Shown here one piece after another: positions 35,621 to 43,863 of a DNA stretch of 64,000 bases (position 1 is its first letter; each line of letters begins with the position of its first letter). Made by a program: the position numbers and the translations under genes. The stretch is from assembly GCF_022024015.1 (NCBI RefSeq), contig NZ_CP091786.1:2232001-2296000 (forward strand), given 5' to 3'. The notes under the pieces are model-generated. The model saw nothing but the letters and a program-made list of their open reading frames with translations, was not told the DNA's origin and ran no database searches. This DNA comes from Prevotella sp. E9-3. Its GTDB lineage: Bacteria; Bacteroidota; Bacteroidia; Bacteroidales; Bacteroidaceae.

Positions 35621-36193
35621 ATGGAATCATTATTTGACTTGTGGGGTAAGAGAGACCCTGAATGGGAAAAGAAATATCAGGACACAGTCCTCATTCCCTT
35701 TACTGATTACGGCAAAGGCGTTAACCAGTATCAAGATGTGCGCGGTAAGATTTTCGGACCAGGATATGAGATGTTCATCCTGGCTTTTTTCATCGGTCTG
35801 TACTATGACCAAACAAAGCCTTTGGTCGAGGACAAAGCTAAAAGGAAACATTTTGGCTGGCCAATATGCGAATGGGGCAGCAGAGAGGCACGACTTGGGC
35901 GTACTAAATATTCCGACCTCCAGCGGTATATCTTCGCTGCCCTTGTTGCAAGAACAGACATAGACTTCATAGCATTTGACAAAGGCGACATCACACCTCG
36001 CAAGGCCGTGGATATGCTTGTTGACAAGATGGAGCAATATGCCAACTTCGGTTTCGACTATATGCAAGAGAAACTTGAGGATAATCCTAATTACTTCTTC
36101 AAAGAGACCGCATTCCTGAGAGTTTTTCTTGGATTCTTGAATAAAGAGAACGAGGAAGAAGATATTGATGATGTGCCAGAATCGTTGGACTAA
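35621..36193 (+). CDS. Unrecognised partner protein at the end of the Ssp-type operon
   Basis: This 190-residue cytosolic protein begins MESLFDLWGKRDPEWEKKY three bases after the ATPase stop. It contains a hydrophobic stretch FILAFFIGLYYDQTKPL and a second conserved-looking section 'GWPICEWGSREARLGRTKY', and ends in an acidic tail (NEEEDIDDVPESLD). I recognise no domain; it does not look like DndE, which is shorter and basic. Its position suggests a dedicated partner of the zinc-hook ATPase. It is the last gene of the gap-free series that starts at 21999. Confidence 0.6.
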   Translation: MESLFDLWGKRDPEWEKKYQDTVLIPFTDYGKGVNQYQDVRGKIFGPGYEMFILAFFIGLYYDQTKPLVEDKAKRKHFGWPICEWGSREARLGRTKYSDLQRYIFAALVARTDIDFIAFDKGDITPRKAVDMLVDKMEQYANFGFDYMQEKLEDNPNYFFKETAFLRVFLGFLNKENEEEDIDDVPESLD

Positions 36194-36211
36194 GCGGATA
36201 ACAAAAGCGGT

Positions 36212-36430
36212 ATGCGTGGCATTTATTTCCGCCAAGCCTACCAGATTCATATGGCCGATGACCTGTTGCGCTACACCTCCCTGTCCGTGGCTGATGTTGC
36301 CCACCGCAGCGGCCTCGGCTCGCGCACCAACCTCTATTTCGCCTACAAGCGCGACTTCAAGTGTTCCCCAACGGAACTGCGCGAGCAATTGCAAAGGCAG
36401 GGGGATGAGGATACGTATAAAATTGAATAA
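36212..36430 (+). pseudogene. Remnant of an AraC-family regulator (C-terminal HTH)
   Basis: This 72-residue frame contains the second part of an AraC-type DNA-binding domain: RQAYQIHMADDLLRYT..LSVADVAHRSGLGSRTNLYFAYKRDFKCSPTELR. The first HTH and any sensor domain are missing. Codons are GC-rich, unlike both neighbours, which suggests a leftover of a displaced chromosomal gene at an island junction. Confidence 0.65.
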
Positions 36431-36441
36431 TAAATATAGCG

Positions 36442-37260
36442 ATGAGAATATACCAATATACCAATATAGAGGCATTGGCCTATATCTTAAAGAATAGGAC
36501 AATAAGATTTAACCGTTTGGATAGAGTTGATGATGTTGAAGAAGGTAACGCGGAATCTAAGGGCGTACAATTTTGTAAATATGTTTTCGTGTCCTGCTGG
36601 ACGGAGAGCGAAGAAGAAAACATTCCTTTATGGAAAATGTATGGCGGTGATGAAGGTGGTGTGAGGATTGGGTTAGAGAAAAAAATGTTTAAAGAATATC
36701 CTATATCTAATATGGAACTTGGTTGGGGTAAGGCACAGGGATATATAGTATCAAAAATTCCGCCACAAGACCTAAACAAACCAAATTACTTCTTTTTACC
36801 AATTATGGATTACGATAACGATTTGTTTTATCGCCATATAAGGTATGTCGAAGATGTTTATTCTTACACGAAAGATGCATTTAAAATCACTAATGTTAAG
36901 GGGGATAGAGGAAACGTACAAATAGATTATAAACCATTTGGATATTACAAGCATAAAAGGTGGGAATTTCAAAATGAGTCAAGATTTGTTTTATATGCCT
37001 TTCCATACAATCCTTTAATTGAAGGGGCAAACCCAGAAATCTCGACAATTGCGACACATAGTTATTTGCAAAACAAACCACTTCCTTTCGATGACTATTA
37101 TATGCATTTGAAAGATGAAGTCATCCATGATATAGAAATAACATTGAGCCCATCGGCTACAGATGCTCAACGAATCATTGTGGAATGTCTGGCAGAGAAG
37201 TATGCCACCAAAGCCCATATAAAAGAAAGCAGTTTGGGGAAATTGATAAGGCTTAAGTAA
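36442..37260 (+). CDS. DUF2971-family protein
   Basis: This 272-residue protein starts 'MRIYQYTNIEALAYILKNRT' and contains 'FVSCWTESEEENIPLWKMYG', the defining pattern of DUF2971. These proteins are found often in defence islands and near toxins, but no reaction is established to my knowledge. It has no signal or membrane segment and is AT-rich. The frame beyond its stop continues open to 37400 with protein-like composition (FNGVCNHAQRFSFYN...), so a longer ancestral gene or a decayed neighbour is possible. It may share a transcript with the nuclease-like gene downstream. Confidence 0.75.
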   Translation: MRIYQYTNIEALAYILKNRTIRFNRLDRVDDVEEGNAESKGVQFCKYVFVSCWTESEEENIPLWKMYGGDEGGVRIGLEKKMFKEYPISNMELGWGKAQGYIVSKIPPQDLNKPNYFFLPIMDYDNDLFYRHIRYVEDVYSYTKDAFKITNVKGDRGNVQIDYKPFGYYKHKRWEFQNESRFVLYAFPYNPLIEGANPEISTIATHSYLQNKPLPFDDYYMHLKDEVIHDIEITLSPSATDAQRIIVECLAEKYATKAHIKESSLGKLIRLK

Positions 37261-37387
37261 AATAACGGAAATAGGGATGGGCATCACAAGTTTAACGGGG
37301 TATGTAATCATGCACAGCGGTTCTCTTTCTATAACAGGGAGGAGAAGAGCATTGGATTTATGAACTATGAGATGATGGATATTGGAT

Positions 37388-39199
37388 ATGAATATTAACA
37401 GGTCATCAACAGGAAACACAAAGGTGTTAGAAGAGATTACCCTGAAGACAAGGGAACTTCGGGAAATGCTATCTACTATTGACAAGAGAACAGCAATTCC
37501 GGCATTCCTCATGTTACAGTATTGCTCACTAATGACTTCTGAATACAAGTTTGACACATTGCTGTCAACAGTGATGCAGACAGGGTATGTTATCCGACTG
37601 CTTTTATCCTCAAAAGGAAATTGCGAAATATCTACAAGCGAAATAGAGGATATTAGTTCCCTGTTGAATGAGATTCAGCGTTTATATGGAAAAATTCACG
37701 ATGGCAATGACCTATTAACAAAGGATATTCTAACGGAGAATCAGAAGAAAGCATTGATAGCACAAGCTTGCTTTGCCAGCAAATTCTATAACACAGAGTT
37801 ACTCTATCAAGAACAAGAGCTTGACCGCATAGAAAGAGTCTTTGGCCCATTTGAAAAACAAATTATTGAACATGAGGGATTTTCAATAGAACAAGTTATC
37901 AACTTTTACATTGACACGAATAGGATTGCATTTGCAAAAGCAGAGATGGGATTCAAACGGATAGTAAATGGGGAGCCTCCATCTGCTCATTCAATTAGTC
38001 TTGTAACAGAAAACTATGACGAACAGTTCTTTATGCCACTTTCTCTGCATGAAACTTATCAGTTTTCGAGCTCAGATTACACCTTGATAGACTCGGCATT
38101 GGCAGAAGAATTGCTTAACAAGTTCTCTGTTTCCATCAACTCTGACTTTCAAGACCAAGAATTGGTGTATTATTGCCAGTATGATAATCCGTTGATGAAA
38201 AAGCCTCTTATTATGTTCCCTAATGGGAAATTCATGTTGTTTTATAATATACAATTGGCTGTCGCTATCTATCACTATTTGGAAGAGTTGACTTACATTA
38301 AGGGGGAATCCCTGTCACGTTCTAAATCCAAAGCTATTGAGAGCAAAACTTGTGAATTAGTAAGCATGTTAGACAAAGACGGACTGTTATTTTGCAATTA
38401 TGCCATTTCTCCACATGGAGATGAAAAAGATGTTTTGTTTATTTCCAAGGACAAGGTTTTCATTATAGAATGTAAATCGAATAAACTACGGAAATACTCA
38501 CGAGATAAGGAGAAATCTTATCATATCATTAAACAGCAATTTGAGAAATCTATTTTAGAAGGTTATGAGCAAGCAACCGAAGTGCTTAATGTTTTAAAGT
38601 CTCAGCATACAGTTTTAATTTACGAAAAAGACTCAGACACGGTAATGTGGAAGGTGGATACCACTCAGTTTAAAGAACTTCACATTGTAATTGTAACCCA
38701 AGAGAGATATTCGCTTATACAAAACAATCCTTCACTGCTTTTAGCTCAGGATATTGAAGTTGTTCCCTCCTGTTTCTGCATTGATGACTTAGAAACGATA
38801 TTGTTGACTTTCAGTAGGATGTGTAATCCCATAAAAGATTTCTGTGAATATCTTTCAGTCAAAGAAAAGTTATCGTCGCGATTAATCTACGAAGATGAAC
38901 TTGATTTAGCAGGGAAGTTCCTTTTGGAACGGTCTAGTGTGATACAATGTTTACAAGATAACCACCTGTATACAATTGACAATTCGTATAGTAATTTCTT
39001 TGATATTATGTACAATCAATTTAGTCTTGGGTTTGAAAAAGAACTAAATATACTTGGGAAACTACATGTTTCGGAACAAGGTATAGAAATGTATAAAGAA
39101 TGTAAACGTATAGGCTTGAAGTTTTGGCCTGAGATGGAAAAATTCTGCGAAAGCATTTTGAATGAACAGTCTAAGACTAAAGTCGAAGAATTTGATTAA
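37388..39199 (+). CDS. PD-(D/E)XK nuclease-like protein of unknown role
   Basis: About 603 residues from ATG 37388. The N-terminal half is helical and unrecognised. Residues about 320-420 contain the restriction-nuclease-like core: Glu in 'IESKTCELVSML', Asp348 in EKDVLFIS, then FIIECKSNK with Glu361-x-Lys363, which matches the D...ExK metal site of NERD/PD-(D/E)XK folds. The region after it (EGYEQATEVLNVLKSQ) resembles other nuclease-like accessory proteins. The gene lies between DUF2971 and AlbA_2 genes in the accessory island and could be an independent anti-phage protein. No partner is obvious. Confidence 0.65.
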   Translation: MNINRSSTGNTKVLEEITLKTRELREMLSTIDKRTAIPAFLMLQYCSLMTSEYKFDTLLSTVMQTGYVIRLLLSSKGNCEISTSEIEDISSLLNEIQRLYGKIHDGNDLLTKDILTENQKKALIAQACFASKFYNTELLYQEQELDRIERVFGPFEKQIIEHEGFSIEQVINFYIDTNRIAFAKAEMGFKRIVNGEPPSAHSISLVTENYDEQFFMPLSLHETYQFSSSDYTLIDSALAEELLNKFSVSINSDFQDQELVYYCQYDNPLMKKPLIMFPNGKFMLFYNIQLAVAIYHYLEELTYIKGESLSRSKSKAIESKTCELVSMLDKDGLLFCNYAISPHGDEKDVLFISKDKVFIIECKSNKLRKYSRDKEKSYHIIKQQFEKSILEGYEQATEVLNVLKSQHTVLIYEKDSDTVMWKVDTTQFKELHIVIVTQERYSLIQNNPSLLLAQDIEVVPSCFCIDDLETILLTFSRMCNPIKDFCEYLSVKEKLSSRLIYEDELDLAGKFLLERSSVIQCLQDNHLYTIDNSYSNFFDIMYNQFSLGFEKELNILGKLHVSEQGIEMYKECKRIGLKFWPEMEKFCESILNEQSKTKVEEFD

Positions 39200-39222
39200 T
39201 TTTGCAAACGAGATAAGAGATG

Positions 39223-40860
39223 ATGAACATAAAGGAAACATTCAATAATCTGCGCTACCATCACGAGAATGAGGTGGTGGAGTTCAAAAAGGCGGAGAAC
39301 AGCTTCAGTTTCGACGAACTGGGTAAGTATTTCTCAGCACTGAGCAATGAGGCTAATCTGAGGAATAAGGACTTTGCTTGGTTGGTGTTTGGTGTGCATG
39401 ACAAGACGCGCGAGATACTGGGTACGTCGTACAAGAACGGCATGAAGAGCCTGCAGAAGTTGAAGTATGACTTGTCGCAGCATACCACAGACGGTAACAC
39501 CTTCAGGGACATTTTCGAACTGGAGATTGAAGGGAAGCGGGTGCTGATGTTCCAGATACCTGCTGCGCCTCGCGGTATTCCGATGGCTTGGCAGGGACAC
39601 TTCTATGCCCGACGGGGTGAGAGTTTGGTGGCTCTTGACATGAGCAAGTATGAGGAGATACGCAGGCAGACGGTGAATGAAGATTGGACTGCCGAGGTTG
39701 TTGTAGATGCCACAATAGATGACCTTGACAAAGAGGCTATAGCTAAGGCTCGCGAAGGTTACAAACAGCGTTATCCAACGCTTGCAAAAGAATGTGATGG
39801 CTGGGAAGACAAGGTGTTTCTTGACAAGGCAGGACTGACAATCGACGGAAAAGTGACACGTACAACACTGTTACTGGTGGGCAAGGAAACGTCTGCTCAC
39901 AAACTGCATCACATAGCTCAGATTGTATGGAAGTGTTTTCAAGATGGACAGGTGTTTGGCGACATTTATACCATCCCGTTTGTCCTCACGACAACTGAAT
40001 TGCTCGGCAGAATACGCAACTATCGCTTCAAAATTTATCCTAAAGATTCGCTGATACCAGCAGAGGTGTGGAAGTATGATACGCAGAGTATACTCGAAGG
40101 TATGCACAACTCGATAGCCCACCAACAATATGAGAAGAATGCCAGAATTATTGTGACTGAGAATATGGATTCATTGAAGTTTCAGAATGATGGAAACTTC
40201 TATGAAGGGGACTACAAAGAGTATATCACTGGTGAGAAGACTCCTAAGAGCTATCGCAATCCTGCACTCGTGAAGGCCATGGTGAACATCAGAATGATAG
40301 ATACGCAGGGTTATGGTATCCATAAGATGTACCAGAGTCAGAAAGACCGCTATCTGCCAATGCCAGACTATGACCTGTCAACTGCGGATGAGGTCATTCT
40401 CAATCTGCCTGGCACCATCATCGATGAGAACTACAGTCTAATGCTGCTTGCCAATCAGGACATGTCGCTGATGGATGCGGTGTTACTGGACCAGGTTCAG
40501 AAAGGAAAGCCTATAAATGACAATGCCATAAAGAAACTGAGGAAGGAGGGACTGATAGAAGGTAGGAAACCTCACTTGTATGTTTCAAAGCAGGTCGCAA
40601 AGGCGACTAATACCCAGGTGGAATATACTTTGAAAAAGGGGTTCAACGACGCAGAATGTCAGGAATGGATTATGAAAGCCTTGAACGACCACAAGGTTTT
40701 AAGCAGGAAACAGATTAACGAATTGCTTTGGAACAAGCTGCCTGTAGATTTCACCGAAGAGCAAAAGATGGCGAAGATAAAGAACCTGCTTTACAAGATG
40801 CATAAGAACGATGAAATCTGGCTTGACGAAGACAGAATGTGGCATCGAAAAGAATCTTAG
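39223..40860 (+). CDS. AlbA_2 (Schlafen-like) domain protein with ATP-binding-like and winged-helix regions
   Basis: This 545-residue protein starts with the AlbA_2 signature (NEVVEFKKAENSFSFDELGKYFSALSNEA...AWLVFGV) found in Schlafen-like and prokaryotic regulator families. A central HATPase_c_4-like part has 'HNSIAHQQYEKNARIIVTE' and QGYGIHKMYQSQ. Two C-terminal winged-helix segments follow (about 420-545). Such proteins are common in mobile and defence regions of Bacteroidota and are thought to bind nucleic acids. Base composition is nearer to the core genome than in the flanking nuclease-like gene. The stop TAG is itself part of the first TTAGACGA repeat downstream. Confidence 0.72.
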   Translation: MNIKETFNNLRYHHENEVVEFKKAENSFSFDELGKYFSALSNEANLRNKDFAWLVFGVHDKTREILGTSYKNGMKSLQKLKYDLSQHTTDGNTFRDIFELEIEGKRVLMFQIPAAPRGIPMAWQGHFYARRGESLVALDMSKYEEIRRQTVNEDWTAEVVVDATIDDLDKEAIAKAREGYKQRYPTLAKECDGWEDKVFLDKAGLTIDGKVTRTTLLLVGKETSAHKLHHIAQIVWKCFQDGQVFGDIYTIPFVLTTTELLGRIRNYRFKIYPKDSLIPAEVWKYDTQSILEGMHNSIAHQQYEKNARIIVTENMDSLKFQNDGNFYEGDYKEYITGEKTPKSYRNPALVKAMVNIRMIDTQGYGIHKMYQSQKDRYLPMPDYDLSTADEVILNLPGTIIDENYSLMLLANQDMSLMDAVLLDQVQKGKPINDNAIKKLRKEGLIEGRKPHLYVSKQVAKATNTQVEYTLKKGFNDAECQEWIMKALNDHKVLSRKQINELLWNKLPVDFTEEQKMAKIKNLLYKMHKNDEIWLDEDRMWHRKES

Positions 40861-41085
40861 ACGAATTTAGACGAATTTAGACGAGCTTAGACGAAAATTT
40901 AGACGAGTTTAGACGGGGAATTAAAGCGAGATTTACGTGACTTTTAAGCAAGATTTTAAGCGAGAATCTTCTGAATCCCCTTTATTTAGGGAATTCCTCG
41001 ATTAGAAAATTTACGTGGCGTTAAGCAAGATTTAGACGAGCATAGACGAGAATTTAGACGGGATTAGACGAAATCTAAGACGAAA
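40857..41085 (+). repeat. Tract of degenerate TTAGACGA decamers and related TTTAAGCGAG words
   Basis: Cluster one (40857-40917) holds six close copies with 10-11 base spacing. A middle part has variants (TTAAAGCGAG, TTTTAAGCAAG, TTTTAAGCGAG, TTTACGTG twice). Cluster two (41024-41085) has about five more copies. Every frame soon hits stops, so it is not coding. No unique spacers separate the copies, excluding CRISPR. Confidence 0.75.
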
Positions 41086-41385
41086 AAGAAGTGGAGAAGG
41101 AACCTTAGCCTACTCCACCTCTTACGAATCAGGGGGGGGACAGGAACTTTGATTCACGCTAAGGAGTTGTATCAGTTGAGCTGTCCCTGAGATTCATTGG
41201 CTGCGTCCAACTATTGTATTTAGCAGATTTCTGAAGATTACGCCTTAAAATACGTGTCACCGTCACGCCTAATGACCAGTCTTACAGAACGTTAAGAGTG
41301 ACGGTGACACTAAATTTTCTATAATTGCATTTCGAAAGGGAATACGAAGAGCTCTGACTCTTTTCTTTCCGCGATTTTATACAAT
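41086..41385. other. Gene-free stretch with a 13-bp perfect inverted repeat
   Basis: I see no gene. The arms GTGTCACCGTCAC (41254-41266) and GTGACGGTGACAC (41298-41310) are perfect, with a 31-base spacer. A G-run (41132-41138) is also present. The inverted repeat may be an RNA hairpin, an operator or the end of a mobile element. Confidence 0.6.
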
Positions 41386-41416
41386 AATCCCTGGCCTGCA
41401 AAGCAAGTCAGGGATT
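41386..41416 (-). terminator. Intrinsic terminator of hsp20
   Basis: Arms AATCCCTG and CAGGGATT lie downstream of the hsp20 stop on the minus strand. The hairpin resembles those at 21124 and 21819. Confidence 0.6.
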
Positions 41417-41439
41417 TACTATTTAACAAGATGAACTGT

Positions 41440-41865
41440 TTACGAGACCTCAATAGCCTTGGTGACTTTCTTCTTCGGTTCGGTCTTCGGTATGGTGATG
41501 GTCAGGATGCCGTCCTCCACCTTGGCAGAAATCTGGTCTTTCACCACATCGTCTGGCAGCACGTAGTTCTGTTCGTAGTTTGAGTAGCTGAACTCACGGC
41601 GCAGATAGTGATGGTGCTTGTCCTCATGCTTGTGTTCCTGTTTGTCCTCAATGGCGATGGTGAGGTTGCCCTCGTCATTGATGCCTACGCGGCAATATTC
41701 TTTCTTGATGCCTGGAGCTGCAAGTTCCATCGTGTAGGCCTTCTCACTCTCCTTGACATTGACTGCGGGTGCTGTACTATTGGCACGAGGCATGAAATCA
41801 GTGTTAAAGAAATCATCAAACATTGTTGGGAACCAACCATTGCTTTTCATTAATCCGTTCAACAT
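41440..41865 (-). CDS. Small heat shock protein, Hsp20/alpha-crystallin family
   Basis: This 141-residue protein prevents aggregation of unfolded proteins in the cytoplasm. After a variable N-terminus (FPTMFDDFFNTDF) comes the alpha-crystallin domain (about 36-130) with MELAAPGIKKE, a His/Glu/Lys-rich insertion (DKQEHKHEDKHHH), 'AKVEDGILTITIPK' and the C-terminal tail. Start ATG 41865 is fixed by an AGGAGG site at the right distance (41874-41879), a rare feature in this genome that suggests high expression. The leader is long (about 190 bases). Confidence 0.93.
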   Translation of the reverse strand: MLNGLMKSNGWFPTMFDDFFNTDFMPRANSTAPAVNVKESEKAYTMELAAPGIKKEYCRVGINDEGNLTIAIEDKQEHKHEDKHHHYLRREFSYSNYEQNYVLPDDVVKDQISAKVEDGILTITIPKTEPKKKVTKAIEVS

Positions 41866-42169
41866 AATCAATACCTCCTAATTATACTTTTAGTTTAACT
41901 TGTTTGTTCTTGACCTTTCGGTCGAGTCTGCTTTCGCTCGGAAGATTCAAAGCGAGCTTTGATCTTCTCTCGCTTAATCGCAGCCTTGATCGCCTCTGCT
42001 CATTCCCGAGCAAGCTCGCCTACCCGTGGCCTTTTGCTTCGGCTTTCACTAACAGATAAGCAAAGTACATGCCTATAGAAAGAATCCGTGCAAGAATGAC
42101 AATCGCTGAAGTCAAACTGGCACGGAATTTAAACTCGCTTAAACTATACTGACAATTTATTAAACTCGT
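41866..42169 (-). promoter_or_regulatory. hsp20 upstream region with strong SD site and repeats
   Basis: AGGAGG at 41874-41879 serves hsp20. Two near-identical 16-base words, GTTTAAGCGAGTTTAA and GTTTAAACGAGTTTAA (minus strand, about 42129-42175), lie at the far end; the second overlaps the last codons of the upstream gene. A near-consensus -7 element (GTACTTTG) is near 42063. No gene is supported. Confidence 0.5.
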
Positions 42170-42547
42170 TTAAACATTCTTCCTTACTTTCCTATACTTC
42201 GCCTTGACAATTTCGTAGGAGTTTCGTGTAAGCTCCTTCAGCAGTTCATCAGGAGCCGTAGCGGGATTGATGCCTATCCAGTGTTTGGGTGATTCGTTGT
42301 ACGGGTTCCCGATACACTCATACTGTGCCTTAAGATCTTCAATGCGTTCTGGCTGGCATTTCAGCGAGATAACGGAGAAATCATTGCAATCGAAGAATGA
42401 GAACATGTGGCCTGAGACGTAAAACACCAATACGCCCTCTCCGCTCTTAAACTTCTGGAATGGTAGCTTCTCTTCTATGTCATTGCCTAATGACAGGCAA
42501 TACTCGCGATAGGACGATTGGTGCTCACCATCGTCTTCTATGTTCAT
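42170..42547 (-). CDS. MmcQ/YjbR-family protein
   Basis: This 125-residue protein of the YjbR/MmcQ/CyaY-like fold contains 'VLVFYVSGHMFSFFD', the family's central KMF/FAL-type strand region, and ends 'KHWIGINPATAPDELLKELTRNSYEIVKAKYRK', the typical HWxxI..LL..SY..V pattern. Members are often called DNA-binding (double-wing) but function is uncertain. The ATG overlaps the stop of the upstream acyltransferase-like gene by four bases. Confidence 0.82.
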   Translation of the reverse strand: MNIEDDGEHQSSYREYCLSLGNDIEEKLPFQKFKSGEGVLVFYVSGHMFSFFDCNDFSVISLKCQPERIEDLKAQYECIGNPYNESPKHWIGINPATAPDELLKELTRNSYEIVKAKYRKVRKNV

Positions 42548-43839
42548 TTCGGCTTAGCATTTCGATAATCGGCAATGGGGGCTATCTGTAGCGGATGACG
42601 GTCAGTAATCTCGTAAGTCAGCCCCTGCTGATGCAGCTCGTCGAGGAATGTATCAAGATAGACATCGGTCGTAAACCGCTGCATGAAACTGATGCAGAAA
42701 ACGCCTGCGGCGGCACTGACTTCTACCACTATCATAAAGGCGGAGTCAGTCTCTGTTCGCATCTCCTTGACATATCGTTCGGCAGCCCCTAGATGTGCCT
42801 TCCCTACATAGCTGAACACGCACGAAGCGTACTGCAGACACAGTTGGTTGATTGGAGCGGAGGCCTGATAGCGGGCTTGAAGCGTGGGCAGCTGTTCCAC
42901 CCTTTCCATCCGGTCTTGGGTCTGCCAGAAATAGTCTTGCAGATTGTCTGGATAAGTCTGATCGGCTATTAATCTGCGGAAAGCTGCTACCTGAGTTTCA
43001 AAGTCCGCCTGCTGCATATCTTGTCCCAGTGGCAGGAATAGTCCGCCAACTTGTGAATGGTGTGCCGCAGTGGTCCCGAGCGCCTTTCTTAAATCAACTG
43101 CTACGATAACGGTTGGCGTCAGAGGCGCACTCTCTGGATGCAGACGGGCGATGGCTCTTGCCAAAAGCAGGGTTAGGAAAGAAGTTGGTGTGGCACCGCA
43201 AGCGCGCACACGTTTCATTATCTGCTCCTCAGAGATACGTATCTGAATCACTTCCTTCTTATCAGCAAGGGGTACGATGGCATCGGTAGCCAGATTGATA
43301 ACCTTAGGAAATTCTGGTAGCTGCTGCGGATGGATGCTCGCAGGTCTTGGCAGCGTGGCAGGATCAGTCCATTCTGCCTCGTCGATGATGTCACCTGTCT
43401 TCCAGACTCCTGTAGGGTCTAATTCACTATCGTAGCGTCGCAGGCAGTATTCATAGAGCAATGTCCGGAGGATGCGATAGGCGGCAGTCCCGTCGATGAG
43501 CGCATGAAAGAAATCTAATGCCACGCAATCGTCCCACCATGAAAAAGCCATCAGATGTTCGTTGGCTTCTTCACTGCACAAGCATACCGGCTGGCGGCTA
43601 CCAGTGACTTTCCAAGGCCGTGGATTGTCATGATAGACATAGTGCTCGCTGCCGTCAGCATCGCGTTCGACACCAAGTTTGACACACAAGTAGGGGTATC
43701 TCGTCTGTGCTGCAGCAACTGCTTCTTCGAGCAGAAGTCCATCCACATGATCCTTCATCTGAAGAACGATGCGCACTGTCATAGGGTACTCGTCATCAGC
43801 CTTATTCAAGTCGACACGCTCAATATATAATCTTTTCAT
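42544..43839 (-). CDS. Condensation-domain / alcohol acetyltransferase-like protein
   Basis: About 431 residues, from ATG 43839 (an upstream TTG at 43860 is less likely). The motif FFHALIDGTAAYRIL holds HALIDG, the HxxxDG catalytic signature of the CoA-dependent acyltransferase superfamily (CAT, condensation domains, WS/DGAT, alcohol acetyltransferase). The second half has VAVDLRKAL and NQLCLQYASCVFSYVG as expected for the DFGWG-side lobe, though DFGWG itself is absent. It may transfer an acyl group to a small alcohol or amine; no peptide synthetase is nearby. It lies between an esterase-like lipoprotein gene and a YjbR gene on the same strand. Confidence 0.72.
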   Translation of the reverse strand: MKRLYIERVDLNKADDEYPMTVRIVLQMKDHVDGLLLEEAVAAAQTRYPYLCVKLGVERDADGSEHYVYHDNPRPWKVTGSRQPVCLCSEEANEHLMAFSWWDDCVALDFFHALIDGTAAYRILRTLLYEYCLRRYDSELDPTGVWKTGDIIDEAEWTDPATLPRPASIHPQQLPEFPKVINLATDAIVPLADKKEVIQIRISEEQIMKRVRACGATPTSFLTLLLARAIARLHPESAPLTPTVIVAVDLRKALGTTAAHHSQVGGLFLPLGQDMQQADFETQVAAFRRLIADQTYPDNLQDYFWQTQDRMERVEQLPTLQARYQASAPINQLCLQYASCVFSYVGKAHLGAAERYVKEMRTETDSAFMIVVEVSAAAGVFCISFMQRFTTDVYLDTFLDELHQQGLTYEITDRHPLQIAPIADYRNAKPK

Positions 43840-43863
43840 CTGTCGGTTTAGATTTGTCAAAGT

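Noticed and set aside
40857..41085. CRISPR array
   Set aside because: Repeats are 8-10 bases without regular unique spacers and no cas genes are present. The 22-bp array at 9635 has no spacers either.
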